Origin: Phaeoceros laevis
Lineage: Eukaryota; Anthocerotophyta; Anthocerotopsida; Notothyladales
DNA: 64,000 bases
Direction: 5' to 3'
Assembly (NCBI GenBank): GCA_049999765.1
Contig: JBNGIQ010009122.1
Location: 1-64,000 of the forward strand
The notes below the pieces were generated by a model. That model saw nothing but the letters and a program-made list of their open reading frames with translations. It was not told the DNA's origin and did no database searches. How positions within the stretch are numbered: the stretch's first letter is position 1; every line of letters starts with the position of its first letter. Positions 46,201 to 59,800 of the stretch are shown piece after piece. A program made the translations under genes and the position numbers.

Positions 46201-49200
46201 CTTTTTTCATCTCATGACTTTGCGGTGCAGACTCGCATATACGTTGCTCGTGGGTTACGGGAGGGCCTTTATGACAATATAAGGTAGGTGACTGCTCAAC
46301 CTGTGCCTCCTCCTGCACGAGAATACTGAAACACGTGTGAAGATGAAGGCCTACTAACGATGTGTGGATACTCTTAGGTATTCACTCTTCTGGATCATTG
46401 TAATTGTGACAAAGTTTACCTTCAGCTACACCCTTCAGGTATGGGACTTGGTTTTGCCTTGTGGCACTTACTCGAAAGGAAACCAGCTATAATTGTTTTT
46501 GTAGAGTTCCACAAAGTGGGAAGAAAGGGGTGCTTTGTAAAGAGCTTATGTGTCAGTCCGTTTCTTCTATAGATTCGACCCTTGATCAAGCCTACCAAGG
46601 AGACAATCAATTTGAAATCAGATGAAGTGCATTACAGGTGGCATGAGCTATTTGGCCGCGGTATGATACTTTGCAATTTTTGTAGCCAGTTTCTTGAACA
46701 TTTCAATTGTGGTGAACAAGGGTATCTGCAATTAACCGGGGCATTTAGCTTCTGGTTGGTCTGAATCGAAATTCCTTTCCATTGTACTCTTTTCGATTGA
46801 TACAGACCTTTCGAATGGCCCCGCTGACTTTCACTGTTGACTGTAGGAACTCGGTTCGCCATAGTTGCAATGTGGGCGCCAGTGATTATGGTGGGTTCAG
46901 ATTTGCAGATCCTTTCATACCCTGTGAACTGAAATAAAATTGAGTGCTCAAGTTTCTAATGCGTACTGTGAATATGCAGATCTACATGATGGACCTTCAA
47001 ATTTGGTACAGTGTATACTCTTCATTCACGGGAGCTCTTGTTGGGCTCTTTGAGCATCTTGGCGAGGTTTGATCTGCAATCTCTCCAACCAATTGATTGT
47101 TTTGAAGTTGACAGAGGGGGCATACTGCTGTGATCTGGGGTAGAATGAGATACTGTGTCAGAGTTTGTGAAGCAACCTTTTTTATGGGTTCTATTCTGAG
47201 CTCATGTGCATTCGACATCTAAATGCCTCTGTCCTTGGTGAACTAAGCTTGCGCTCTTTGATTTTCCAGATAAGGAACGTTGAACAGCTCAAGCAGCGGT
47301 TCCAGTATTTTGCTAGTGCGTTACAGTTTGCGCTCATGGCAGAGGACCAGTTTGTCAAACCAAAGTACGTAGCACAGACCTACTAATACAGTTATGTTGT
47401 GATGACAGCAGCACATCAAGTAATGTTGGATACCAGTTTGAGTTGTATCTTTCGTTGAAGGCGTTCACTGAAGAAGTTTCTCCTTTCTTAAGTCGTTTGA
47501 ACTGACTAAGATTCACATTTGCTGTGAATGGTGTAGGGGATTTGGTCGAAGCTGGTGGAATAGCATAGTAAATTCATACACTCGATTCAAGCTTCGCTAT
47601 GGGTTTGGAGATGACTCGTACGGGAAGGTTGGAATTGGTTGCTACTGCACACTGTTGTTCAGCAAAGTTCCGTGATTATTGGATTTTAGTGGACATTTTG
47701 GTATGCTTTGCAGGAGGACCGACAAATTGAAGCAGGCAGATTTTCATACATTTGGAATGAGATCATGGCCATCTTTCGAGAGGAGGATCTCATAAGTGAC
47801 AGGTCTGTCAGACAAACTCTTGCATTAGAACGAGTCTCAAAAAATTTCACAGCCGGTCTAGGCCCTTGCTGTTGTTAGACTCGGTGCCTTTGCTTCCTTC
47901 GAATAGCAATAAGAATGCAAACCTTATGCAGGGAGTTGGAACTCCTAGAAGTACCTGCAAAGGCGTGGAACATTTCTGTGATGCAATGGCCTTCAGTCCT
48001 GCTGTCAAATGCGGTGCGTTGCATGAACTGTCCTTGTGCACATTGTTGGTGCCCAAGAATCCCCTTTATGCTGACATCCGCTGGACTAGCAGATTCTAGT
48101 TGCCCTTGGACAGTGCAAGAACTTCTACGGTAATGACAAAGCATTATGGAGAAGGGTTGGGAGAAATGAGTATCGCCGTTGTGCAGTTATTGAGTGTTAT
48201 GAATCTGCCCAGCATGTCCTCCTAAGGATTGTAGCTGAGAACACTGAAGAATGTATTATGATCAAGGCCATCTTGGATGAACTGAATTTATCTCTAAGGT
48301 TGGGCACTTTTTCAAAAAAGTTCGATCTGACTCAGCTGCCGAACATTCACAAGAGGGTTGCTGCATTGACAAGCGTACTTCTTAAATGGCATAAGCAACA
48401 GAATGGCAGAGAACATGTATGTACTCTTCCTAATAGTGTCTGTTGCTGATCCCGTCTGTTCTAAAGTTCCTAGGCTGGATCAGTTTGGTTCAGGGCCACA
48501 AGGTTGGAGTGTGGATGTGTGGCATGACGATAGCAGTCTGCTTGGTGCTTGTGCTAACGATATTGACCCAGTATTGTGCTGTTTCAGGTGGTGTTAGCCT
48601 TACAAGATTTGTATGATACTTTGATTCGGGATTTCCCTCGGACATCTGGAACTTATGCAGAATTGGGCCGAGGCAGCAGTGTTTATCCGTCAAGATCTGG
48701 AGGCCTACTGTTTGCATCGGATGAGTCAGTACAGTTGCCTGATCCTGAGGACCTTGCATTTTACAAGCAATTGAAGCGTTTTAACACGACCCTTAGTACA
48801 AAGGAGGCAATTTTGACGGTCCCACATAGTCTGGAGGCTAGACGGCGGATCACTTTCTTTAGCAACTCCCTTTTCATGACTATGCCTCGTGCTCCTCAGG
48901 TCTGGTCAAGCAGATCATATTTTTTGGGAGTAGTTGATATCCTGATTTGCTGATGGTGTGCGCAATTTGATCTGTGGATGGTCGGTGTCAGGGTCGTTAG
49001 ATGTTCAGCCATGGTATTGTGGCATCCGTCTCGCAGACCATGTCATGCAGCCCGCAGTAAAAGTGTTATGCTGCATATTGCAGTGCTTTCTTATCTAGGA
49101 GACTAACACTTGAAAATTGCAGGTTGATCGCATGCTTGCTTTCAGCGTGCTAACCCCTTACTACAAAGAGACGGTTCTGTATGAGAATTGGGAACTAGAG

Positions 49201-52200
49201 AAGAGAAATGAAGATGGAGTGAGTACAATCTATTACCTGCAGCAAATATTTCCAGGTGCACCTCTGGTATTCTGATTGTGCTTCTTGGCAACCCCATTCG
49301 AGTTCCCCGGTCAAGTTCCATTCAAGTTTGAGCTTATTTGTTCTGGACTCTCAGAGGATTGGAATAATTTTGAGGAGCGGATGGAACGGCGAGGAATCTC
49401 AAAGGATGAGATCGACAGAACAGAGGAAGGTTTGTTTGAACGCCGACTTTGGGCATCATATAGGGGACAAACTTTGGCCCGCACTGTGCGTGGAATGATG
49501 TACTACAGCAGGTTAGAACCACATATAGCATTTCTCTCAGGAGACCTAATGGTTTTATTGCTTCTGTGGATCTCGTGTTCGATGGTAGCTTGCAATTCTT
49601 CCTAGGCCGTTGTCTAATAATTTCTGGTGGTGCACATGTCTGTAGAGCTCTTGAACTGCTGGCCTTTCTAGATGGTGCTTCAGAGGTGGAAGTTGAAAAA
49701 GTGCAGGAAATGTTTCTGCGAACTTCGATCTCTACGGCTGGTCCAAGTGTCAGGCCTATGAGGGAAATCAGCCAGCATTCATCACGGCATTCTAGTGGGA
49801 GGTTGCATTCCAACAGAGATAAGCACCGTGCAACTGCGTCAATGAAGTTCACATACGTAGCAGCTTGCCAAGTTTATGGACAGCAGAAGGCTGATGAGAA
49901 AAAACCTGGTACAAAGAAAGAGTCAACTCATCCAGCTAGAGACATATTGTACTTGATGAAGACTTACGGAGGTCTGAGGGTTGCCTATGTGGACGAAAAG
50001 CCAGTGGGACGGGATGAAAAAGAGTACTATTCCGTTTTAGTGAAGTATGACCATGACACGCAGAGTGAGGTGGAAATCTACAGAGTGAAACTTCCCGGGC
50101 CATTGATTCTTGGGGAAGGAAAGCCTGAAAATCAAAACCACGCTTTTATATTCACTAGGGGTGACGCTGTACAGACCATTGACATGAACCAGGTCTGAAA
50201 ACTTGTCGTTGATTGTACTTGGAATAATTTCAACCTTGTTCAGTTGTCAGTTGCAGTATGTCCTGGCAAGCATGTTCTTGACAATGTGTAATGAGCATCT
50301 GTGCAGGAGAACTACTTTGAGGAGGCCCTCAAAATGCGCAATCTGTTGCAAGAATTTACAGTCAAATATGGTTTAAGAAAACCAACAATACTGGGAGTCA
50401 GGGAGCATGTATTCACCGGTGCCGTCTCGTCACTCGCATGGTTTATGTCTGCTCAGGAAAGTAGCTTTGTGACCCTTGGACAGAGGGTGCTCGCAAATCC
50501 ACTTAAAGTGCGAATGCATTATGGACATCCGGATGTTTTTGATCGACTTTGGTTTCTGACTCGGGGGGGCATCAGCAAAGCTTCAAAGGTGATCAACATC
50601 AGTGAGGACATCTTTGCCGGTTTCAACTGCACTGAGCGAGGAGGCAATATCACCCATCACGAATACATCCAGGTACTAGCTGCGTCTGATACATCCTCTT
50701 CCTAGTAGGATGCAGAATATTGATGAAAAGCGACTGGTGCTGCTGTCATGATGAGTGGCTCTGTATTGTTGCTATGAGAATGCATGTGTTGTTCTCATGT
50801 ACTCCTGCTGTGAAAGAGCTGGCTAACAAAAATGGGCATGCAGGTTGGTAAGGGTCGAGATGTGGGTCTGAACCAGATAGCCCTTTTTGAAGCGAAAGTG
50901 GCGAGTGGTAATGGTGAACAGATTCTGAGCCGTGATGTGTATCGGCTTGGGCACCGACTGGACTTTTTCCGCATGCTTTCATTCTATTACACGACAGTTG
51001 GTTTTTTCATAAGCAACATGATGGTGGTCCTGACTGTATATTCATTTCTTTGGGGGCGGTGCTATTTGGCCTTGAGTGGGGTGGAAGCTTCCATAGTGTC
51101 TGCCAAAACGCTGGATAATGCATCCCTCACAGCGTCTCTCAATCAGCAATTTCTGGTCCAGATGGGTTTGTTCACAGCTCTACCCATGATTGTGGAGAAT
51201 ACATTAGAACGCGGGTTTGGTAATGCTGTGTGGGAGTTTGTTGTGATGCAATTGCAACTATCTTCAGTCTTTTTCACCTTCTCCATGGGGACGAGAGCAC
51301 ACTTTTTTGGTCGGACTGTACTGCATGGCGGTGCCAAGGTAAGAAGTCCAGATTGTTGTTTAAAAACAAAAAAAACATGCTGACACTGTCTGGAAGTGGC
51401 TAGTACTTGCGAGTTGGTGATTGTGGTCTGTTTGTTGCGATCTGTGCAGTATCGTGCAACAGGGAGGGGGTTTGTGGTGACTCATGAGAAGTTTGCTGAA
51501 AACTACCGTCTCTACTCTCGCAGTCACTTTGTGAAGGGACTAGAGCTTATTTTCCTTCTTATTATCTATGGTAGTTTTGGAGAGCTGAGCAAGACTTCTT
51601 CAGTGTACATACTGATCACATTTTCCAGCTGGTTTTTGGCACTTACATGGATCATGGCTCCTTTCATCTTCAACCCATCTGGATTTGACTGGCTCAAGAC
51701 TGTGGAGGATATGGAAGATTTCGCGAACTGGATATTCTTCAAAGAGGGTGGCATCTCGGATGCCAAAATCAGCTGGGAGAGATGGTGGGATGAAGAGCAA
51801 GCCCACCTTCAGGGTACAGGGATTCTTGGGAAAATTGCAGAAGTTATTCTGGATCTTCGTTTCCTGTTTTTTCAGTATGGGATTGTGTACCGCCTGAGAA
51901 TTTCGGCAGGGAGCAGAAGCATACTGGTGTATCTACTATCCTGGATTTATGTTTTTGTGGTGGGTGCGTTTGTGAAAGTGATCACATGGGCTCGTGTTCG
52001 CTACTCGGCGAAAGAGCACTCCATTTACCGGCTCATTCAGCTCTTCACTGCAGTCTTTTCTCTGCTGCTCATCATCCTGCTGGTGCAGCTAACAGACTTC
52101 GCATTCATAGACGTGTTATTAAGTATGTTGGCCTTCATACCAACAGGCTGGGCGGTCATACAAATAGCTCAGGTGGGTACTAGCAGCTCCGAGTTCTCTC

Positions 52201-52511
52201 CCTTTTCTTTTTCTCGTTTGATCACGGCTCTTGGATGTCTTAGTCTCTTGAGTTGCTGACTGGCTGCCGCATTGCAGGTGCTGAGGCCTTGGCTAGAGAA
52301 GTCTCCGCTTTGGCAAACAGTCGTGGCACTGGCACGACTTTACGAGTTTGGGATGGGAGTTGCCGTTCTGGTGCCGGTTGCGGTCCTCTCGTGGCTGCCC
52401 GGCTTCCAGGCAATGCAAACGCGAATTCTGTTCAATGAAGCCTTCAGTAGAGGCTTGCATTTCAAGCAGATAGTAACTGGCCGGAACCCGAACTCTAATT
52501 ACACTTCCTGA
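43218..52511 (+). CDS. CALS: Callose synthase (1,3-beta-glucan synthase), GSL5/CalS12 type
   Basis: Thirty exons by manual splicing (in order: 43218-43307, 43415-43531, 43668-43754, 43926-44017, 44111-44246, 44393-44527, 44662-44738, 44920-44989, 45110-45220, 45349-45469, 45621-45744, 45931-46138, 46231-46283, 46378-46438, 46573-46660, 46847-46890, 46980-47066, 47270-47364, 47537-47627, 47714-47802, 47932-48013, 48093-48416, 48588-48899, 49123-49255, 49355-49511, 49646-50192, 50307-50672, 50844-51338, 51450-52172, 52278-52511). They sum to 5349 bases, 1782 residues, close to the 1780 of Arabidopsis CalS12. The start VYNIVPVHDTLADHAALQFP lacks the long Vta1-like N-terminus of other callose synthases. 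The FKS1 domain motif LYLLIWGEAANLRFMPECL is at about 150-170, membrane helices from about 405, a large cytosolic glucan-synthase region in the middle, RATG at about 1466 (proposed UDP-glucose site) and many C-terminal helices. The enzyme makes callose at the plasma membrane; GSL5 acts at wounds, pollen and infection sites. Confidence 0.93.
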
Positions 52512-55500
52512 ACTAGACGAGACTTGACTAGAGTAGTATCCTTCCTCTGTAGGCTTTGTGGCTGGCTGGTTGGCCGGCTGGCTGGTTGCTTCTGTAACTC
52601 TAATAACATTCTTCTCCATGGAGGCGTGCTATCATTCTAGCGGTGTTGCATGGCCACCTGATTCACACGTGGGCTGCGTTTTATTCCGGAGGTTGGGTGC
52701 TGAGTAGTTGATTCTGTGATTCAACCTAAGTGGTGCTAATTTTGTGCCATCAGCTGCTGATGGTTGATATTCCTGGGGTGCACGGAAACTTGAAAATCTT
52801 GGGCACAGGTGCGTGATACGCAGATTAGTAGTGACGAGTGCCTGCGCTGCGCGTATTAGGTGGTGCCATAGTGGTGTGGCAGAGCACACTAGTCACATGC
52901 GAGTATCGGTGGATGCATGTGAGGCAGAGTAGGCCAGTATTTTTTGTGCGTTCCGCGGTCCATGTGTTGCATGCTGTCAGCCATGATGGTGCCTCGGTGG
53001 AGCGGCCTGGTGCTTGTTCGCCGGAGTGTAGTCAGTCCGACTCATCAGCCATGGCAGCCGTATACCACAAGTCGCTCCCGCCTTCCCATATGGAGCACAC
53101 TGTCAGGTGGCGCTACAATCCTAAAAAATCAGCCGTGTTCTTGACTCGCCACTCATGGCCCCTCCGGAGTCCGGGAACTCAACAGTAGCCTAGTCTAGCT
53201 TGGACTCTAGGCGAGCGAGCTTTTGTCGCCCGTTTATTTTATTATTGGAGGTGTTGGAGAAGCCGGTGGTGGACTGAGATGAGCTCGGTCCCACGATTTC
53301 GGTTGGTCTGCGGTCGGTCGGCTCATCAGACCGGGTCACCCGCCCGGCCTCCTTGGATTCAAAGACAGCCGGGCAGAGGAGCTCGTCGGTCACGTCGGGA
53401 CGGTTCATGAACGTTGCTTGGTTGTAGGCTACATATGGAGGCCCGGTCCAGGCTGGCTACACAACTGTGATGCTTTTTTATTACTACACCGGAAGGTGGC
53501 ACGACTTGCAAAAATGGGGGACACTTTCTACCTACATTGCTATTGTTGTTTAATATGGTAGGACTAAGTTAGTAGTAGTCCCTTGGAAGGGGCACATCGC
53601 ATCACATCACCCCCGGCCCGCAAGGACCACGACCCTTTCTTTCTTTCTTTCTTTCCTTTTTTTTTTCTCCCGGCTCTACCGACAGACAGAAGACTCCCCC
53701 GCCCTGGCCTTGTCGTCCGCGTCGTCGGCGTGCGGCCACGCTACCCTCACGCGCCAACCCGCGCGCCACTCACTCGTCACTTACTCACTCTCTCGTCGTG
53801 GTAAACGAACGCTTAGATACAGGCGTGTGAGATGAAAAGGGTTTATTTTATGAGTTACCCGTACCGACGCTCATCAGGCGTCTGGTTTTGTCCCGTCCCC
53901 GCCAGGGCAGCCACGCCGGCTGCATGTTCACACCAGCGGAGGAGGAGAAGTGGCAGGAGGAGGCAGAAAGCGGGCATGCCATTGGGGCCGTGAGGCCCTG
54001 GGCCTGGGTGTGTGTCCTGTCACCCCTCCGCCAGACCAGCTCACTTCCCGGCCTGCTTGTGTACTTGCTGGATCTGGGGGTGCCATCTGTTGGCGGCACC
54101 TGATAGGCCCGCCTGGTCCGCCATGCGATCTGTCTTCTGCCTGTGCTGGGGAGGCCCCACGGCATTATCGCTTATTAGCCTACAAACTCAATGATGATGG
54201 ATCGGGCTGCCCTCTTCACCAGTTAATAAGATACGTTATCCCACCCACCCCCTGGGCGTCTTATCTCTCTCCGGGCCCAATGGCCCATGCATGTTTGAGG
54301 CACGACTGGAACGGATGTACCAGGCAAGCAGGCACCCATCCGGAAGGCGTGGCTCGTCCGTCCCGTCCATGGCTGCCGGTGGCAGTCAGTAACATTATCT
54401 TCCGTCCATGCTCGCTGGCTCGCTTGCCTGCCTGCATTATTGGCATTATTATTGCATTATTGTGGTGGTGTGAATGACATGAGGTGAGGCGGAACTGCAA
54501 CGGCTGAGAGACGCCGGCCAGGCGCGCACTTATCACGCCTGGGCTGGGGGGCCTGGGCTGGCCGCCCGTGTTTGAAGCTCCGCCATCGCTGGCGCGGCCG
54601 CGAGAGTAGCGAGGGAGGCAAAGGAGGAGCATCTGTCTTTGCGTGCTGCATCATGCCCCGCCTGCCGCTTTCTTTCCTTGTGTTGTTTTCTTTCTCCGTG
54701 GCAGGGCAGGGCAGGCGTAGGGCCTAGATAGGGCAGAACAGGCAGGCAGCACCACACAACCGGCTTGCCAGTGGAGGCGGACTCCCCATGGCTCACGACT
54801 GTTTTTTTTTCCTTCACTTCTTTCCCAGCCTGCCAGTAAACTAGTCCGGTCCAAGAAGACTGATTGGCTATTGCCATCTATCTTGGGACTACTGTTGTGT
54901 GTTAGCCTGCCATGAGGCGGGCGTGCAAGGCGAGCCAAACCCGCGCAGGTGGCAGCTGTAGCGACGTTCCCCCCGCCGCTAGATCGCCCTTCTTACTGCC
55001 GCAGGCCATTGTAAATGCGTGAATCAATCAGTCAATCATCAAAGCAAGTTTGAAAGAGCGTGAATGACCGGCCCAGCCAACAAGTGTCTCGTTTTGCGAG
55101 TCCCGCATTGGGAAGTGGGATCAAAAAAAACCCAAACAAACTGCAACCGGTCTGGTCTGGTCGGGAAGATCCAAGTCTCACTTTCTTGCTAGCTGTAGCA
55201 GACCACCTTTCTGGCTGGCCTAGGCCTATGCCTATGCTACCCTGTGGTTGCCACCAGGCAGCGGAGAAAGGCAAGGAGGTAGGGTAGGGCTGGGCTCCAA
55301 GACTCCAAGTCCAAGGGCGGCCAGGAGTGTTGCATGGCCGGCGCCTACTCGATGCCAGCCCAGGCCAGCCCAGGCCCTCAAGGCTCCGTTCTAGTAAACT
55401 CAAACGGCGCAAGGAAATCCCTAGGCTAGGCTCGCCGGTTAGGTTAGGGAGCTGTTCCCGATATCCGAGTGTATCTTCACACAACAGCTCATAGAAGCAA

Positions 55501-56776
55501 GGGAGGCGGTTACCAGACAGCAACCCGACATGGAGTAAAACGAACGGTGTTCACTAGAGTGGCCGGCTGTCCTTAATGGCAAGGACGGAAAGGATGGCAA
55601 GTTACGGGACGGAGAGGTTCAAGGCCAAAACGGCCGTCCTTGTTTGTTGCAGTTACCAGATTCTCTCCTCCAGCCCCATAACTACCGCCAAGCTTTGCTC
55701 ATTGTCCGCAGACAACAACAAACAACGCCAGTTTGCTTGGCTCGGGACCACATTCATTCATTCCTTCCTTCCTTCCTTCATTCGCCAACTCACTTACCAT
55801 CCGGCGACAATTCGGTAATATCTCTCTCTGCGATTGTATTTTATTCCCCAAGGGACGGGACGGGATGGGATTATCGGACCTATCCGCCTTGGCGCGGCTG
55901 CTGCCGGAGGACGAGGACCACCGCTCCTTATTAGCCTTGCGTTTATTCGGCGCACAAACAGCCAAAGTAGCCGCAAAGCAGGGCGGGCAAGTTGCAATTT
56001 GTAAGAAAGAATCTGTGATTTCCGCAGTCGGGCCGCTCCACCGCGCGTAATAATAGTGTTCCAAAAGCCTACTGTGGACGGTAAATATGTTAACAGCCTT
56101 TTGTTGCCTCTGAGGTTATGCTATTGGGCGCCTGCGCCGGCTGCCAATGGGCTGCGCTCGGCTCTGTCTAAAATGACGGAAGAGATATGTATGAGTGAGC
56201 CCAGAATCTCAGAGACCACAAACGAGAAGGCAGAAAGCAGACGCTCCAACTGGCCCGCAGCCGGTGACGAAGAAGGGAACGGGCGGTGTGGACCAATAAC
56301 CGGTCTCGGTACTCGCGATCGTTTTGCGATTGGCGGGTTGCGCATACATATCGCCTACAGCTCTGTACATATCGTCGTCGTCGTCAGTGACGAATCGGTG
56401 AGTGGTGTGATGCGCGGTGATGCCTATCTTCTGCCATGCCATTCGATGAGAGGACAGAAAAGGTGGCAGAGCGCGGGATCTGGATCTGGATCTGAATGAA
56501 TGCAACACTCGCAGAAGCCTATGGTTCGTACTGGACCAGTGTAGCATATATCCATCCATTACTGTCCCTGACCGACTGCCTCCCAATCCTCATTCCCTGC
56601 TGCGCGGCCCCAAATCAAGTGTCAGGGCTGGGCTGGGGTCCAGCCAGACATCCGGCCAGCCAGCCAAGCCTGGATCATCCGGCTGTCCTCTTTTTTGACT
56701 TTCTACTTGTTTTCGCTTGCTTTTCTTCTTTGCAATTTCTCAATGAACGCGTACGATCACATATGGATGCGATGGG
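52512..56776. other. GC-rich intergenic sequence, no supported gene
   Basis: The callose synthase 3' region is followed by GC-rich DNA with pyrimidine tracts (CTTT repeats at about 53636-53655; CCTTCCTTCCTTC at about 55765). Long open frames on both strands (for example 53950-54477) are expected at this base composition and show no domain or splice pattern. Confidence 0.5.
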
Positions 56777-56876
56777 NNNNNNNNNNNNNNNNNNNNNNNN
56801 NNNNNNNNNNNNNNNNNNNNNNNNNNNNNNNNNNNNNNNNNNNNNNNNNNNNNNNNNNNNNNNNNNNNNNNNNNNN
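56777..56876. other. Assembly gap (100 N)
   Basis: A run of exactly 100 N, a placeholder for a gap of unknown size. Confidence 0.99.
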
Positions 56877-59800
56877 GGTACAGTTTGGGGGGACGGAAGG
56901 AAAACTTGAAGGGAGGGAACTTGTCAAGGTGTCCAACTTGTGACATTCTCTCGCGTCCAAAGGAGGCAAGGACGAACCTTGCATTGACTTGCAACCTTCC
57001 ATCCACATTTAGACAAAAAAGGAGAATGAAAAAGAGTATTTGTTTTGTCAACTTGTTTCATACCTCACATTCTTCTTTCGCCTTGGAAGGCAAGTAGGCA
57101 GGTTCACTTCGTATGAGGCTTTCCGAGGGCTTGCTTCTTAGCTTCGTTGAAGGGGCTTGGGGGCGTCCCCGAAGCCCCAGGTCATGAGATAAGAAGATAG
57201 AAAGGCCCCAACTTGTACTCGGGATAGCTTGATGGCTACATGTTGACTATAATGTGTCACCTTTTTTTGTTCAAGGTTCACACCTTTTGAGCAAGCTGAG
57301 GAAAAAACAAGAAAAAAAAAGGAAGGGGAGTTGGAACTAACTTGTTGGAGATCACAGCCTTTCCGTTGGATTGACTTTAGAAGCTCCTTTTTGTGCTATG
57401 CTACGGGCCATAAAGAGGCAACGAACGGGTACTAGTCTAGCCCTAGTGGGACGTTGGAAGTAAGAAGAGGAGGATCCCAAGAAACCTCCTTGGAATTGCA
57501 AACCAGAAGTACTCACTCCGAAAAAACACCGACAACTTGAAGTTATGCCCTCCTCCTTGTTTTATGGCCTACCTAAGATGACCTTTTGGAGCATCTCCAA
57601 GTAGCTAGCAATTTGATCCTCCCTCCATCATCCTCCAACTTGCACCCTCTTCCTCCAAACTTTGAGGTGGATTCCATTCTCCAACCATCCCTCTTTGGAT
57701 TCCTTCCCTTACCCCCTTAAGCTTACCCCTCCCTACTCTTTGTTCCTTCCAAAGTTGCTTCATTAATCACATGGAAGTGTGCCCACCACACCACACCCCC
57801 GTGACGTTCAAAAGGCATGGATGATCTCGTACCCACACCCAAACAAACCGAACAGAAGTAGCATGTATATATGTGGTATCCAACCAAAATCTCCTCTTTT
57901 TTGGAGCTCTCACACACATGTGTATATACTCTCGCACAAAAAAGAAGCTACATTTCCCAATAGGAGTATGATTCTTGGAATCAAGAATATGGAATCGGAC
58001 ACAAACACACCAACACAAGTGTGGCTCTCATAGCAAGCTTGCTAGGTGGGCTTTGCATGCCTGGAAGCGGAATCAGCAAACAACACCTACTAGTGCTAAA
58101 AAGGAAGTTGCCTCCTGACCTACCTACTAACCCTTGCTACAAGCTAAGCACGCACCTAAATCGTCACCCAGCTTGCAGCTGTTTTGCCGTGCCTAATTAC
58201 TCGCACCCACTGACTTCACCATTAGCACATCAACCTTTACAACGAGCGGCTCTCCCAGCTCCCAGCTCCCCTAAATTCTGCCAAGCTTATATCACCCTCA
58301 CCTAAGCATCCCCGATTCCCCTCATTACTCGCCACCTAAACGCTGATCAAGGCACACCTAGTCCATCAAGGTCCAGCTAAAGCCAGCAAGCATCTCCTAG
58401 GTGTGTGGGGGGAACAAACAACAGCTGCCTGGCTCGAGGCACAGCACAGGGGAAAAGGTGCGTAACTCTGCAGATCCTGCAGCTGTTTATTATATATCCA
58501 CCACCACCACCCCCGACCCCGACTCGAGTCTAGTCTAGCTGGTTTGTATAAAAGAAAATAATAATTAATTGCAGATATCGTATCATCCCAGCATGTGCAA
58601 ACAGCCAAGATGATTGCGCCGCACGAGGGCAACGATTTTACCGACCCCGCTGGCTGGGTTGGCTGGGCGGGTGGGTGGGTTGGTTTCATGGGCAACCAAC
58701 AATGCCGGGTCCGGGAGCCGGCCCGGCCCGGCCCGGCCCGGCCATCCCAATGGCCATCCCCGATGGCACAAACAAACAGGACAAAAATGGCATTTGACGG
58801 CATGCGTAGGGTGGCAGTATGATTCACATGGGATCCATCATCCACCATCGAACATGCGTTGGTGTTCACGATTCCGAATATGCGGCATGCCATCCCACAT
58901 CGTGAACGCCAACCCATGCCCCTGCTCCCTCCGCTGGCCGCGGGTCAACGGCATTTGCGGCGCCTCGCGGTGGTGCTTCTCTGCCCAACTGGGTGCCAAT
59001 GTCAACCCCTCACTCTTCCGCTCTGCTCCCATGCGGCGGCCCGACCCAGCCCGGCGTGGCGCGGCCCACCTCCCTCTCGCCCACCGCATGATTGAACCAT
59101 TTCCGTTCCCCTTTCCCTCTTTTCCGACGGGAAAGGACGGTGCAAATATAGTCTAGTCCCACGCAGTTTGTGCTGCGCCAAGCGTCCTCCGTGCAAACAG
59201 TGGTACCGCACAGCTCACATTTAGTGCCGTTCCCGTTCGTCTGCCTCAATATAAGCACAACCACTGAGCGGCTTCTTACGCAAAGCCAATCGGCGCGGCC
59301 CTAAAAGGTTTTGAAGCTAATTATGTCGGCGAATGGCGTGGTTAGACGGCCGGCTAGCTTCTCCTAAATAAAAGGCCTCCCTCCCGGATAAGCTTCGCTG
59401 CGGGACGGGCACGCCACGCGTTGCTCACCGGTTGCGCCTAACCGGCCCGGTTGGATGAGTCTGCCACATCGGAGACGGTGTTTCAATTCGCTTCGCACCG
59501 GGTTCTGGCTCGTCCACGTGGAGGACCTCAAGGAGTGAACAAACCGTCACTTTTCACAGATAGGCTACCCGGGCCGGCGCAACAAACCAGCACCGTCTCA
59601 CTGGCACTAACTGGTTTGTGACGGTAGTGGTAGAGATACGGGATACGGTACCGCTAGTAGTCAGCAAGTTTATGTGGCGGGTCGAGAAAGCTTGGAAAAT
59701 CTTCGTCTTGAGGTCACGAAAGGCTAGTGAGCGATGATGGGGAGTCCACCTGGTGGGCGCCCATGGAGTGGCGCCTCTTGGGCCTGCCTGAGCCGCCCGC

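Noticed and set aside
53950-54477. 175-codon plus-strand frame in the GC-rich tail.
   Set aside because: It has no domain, is rich in Pro, Arg, Cys and Gly as expected from base composition, and overlaps equally long frames on the other strand.
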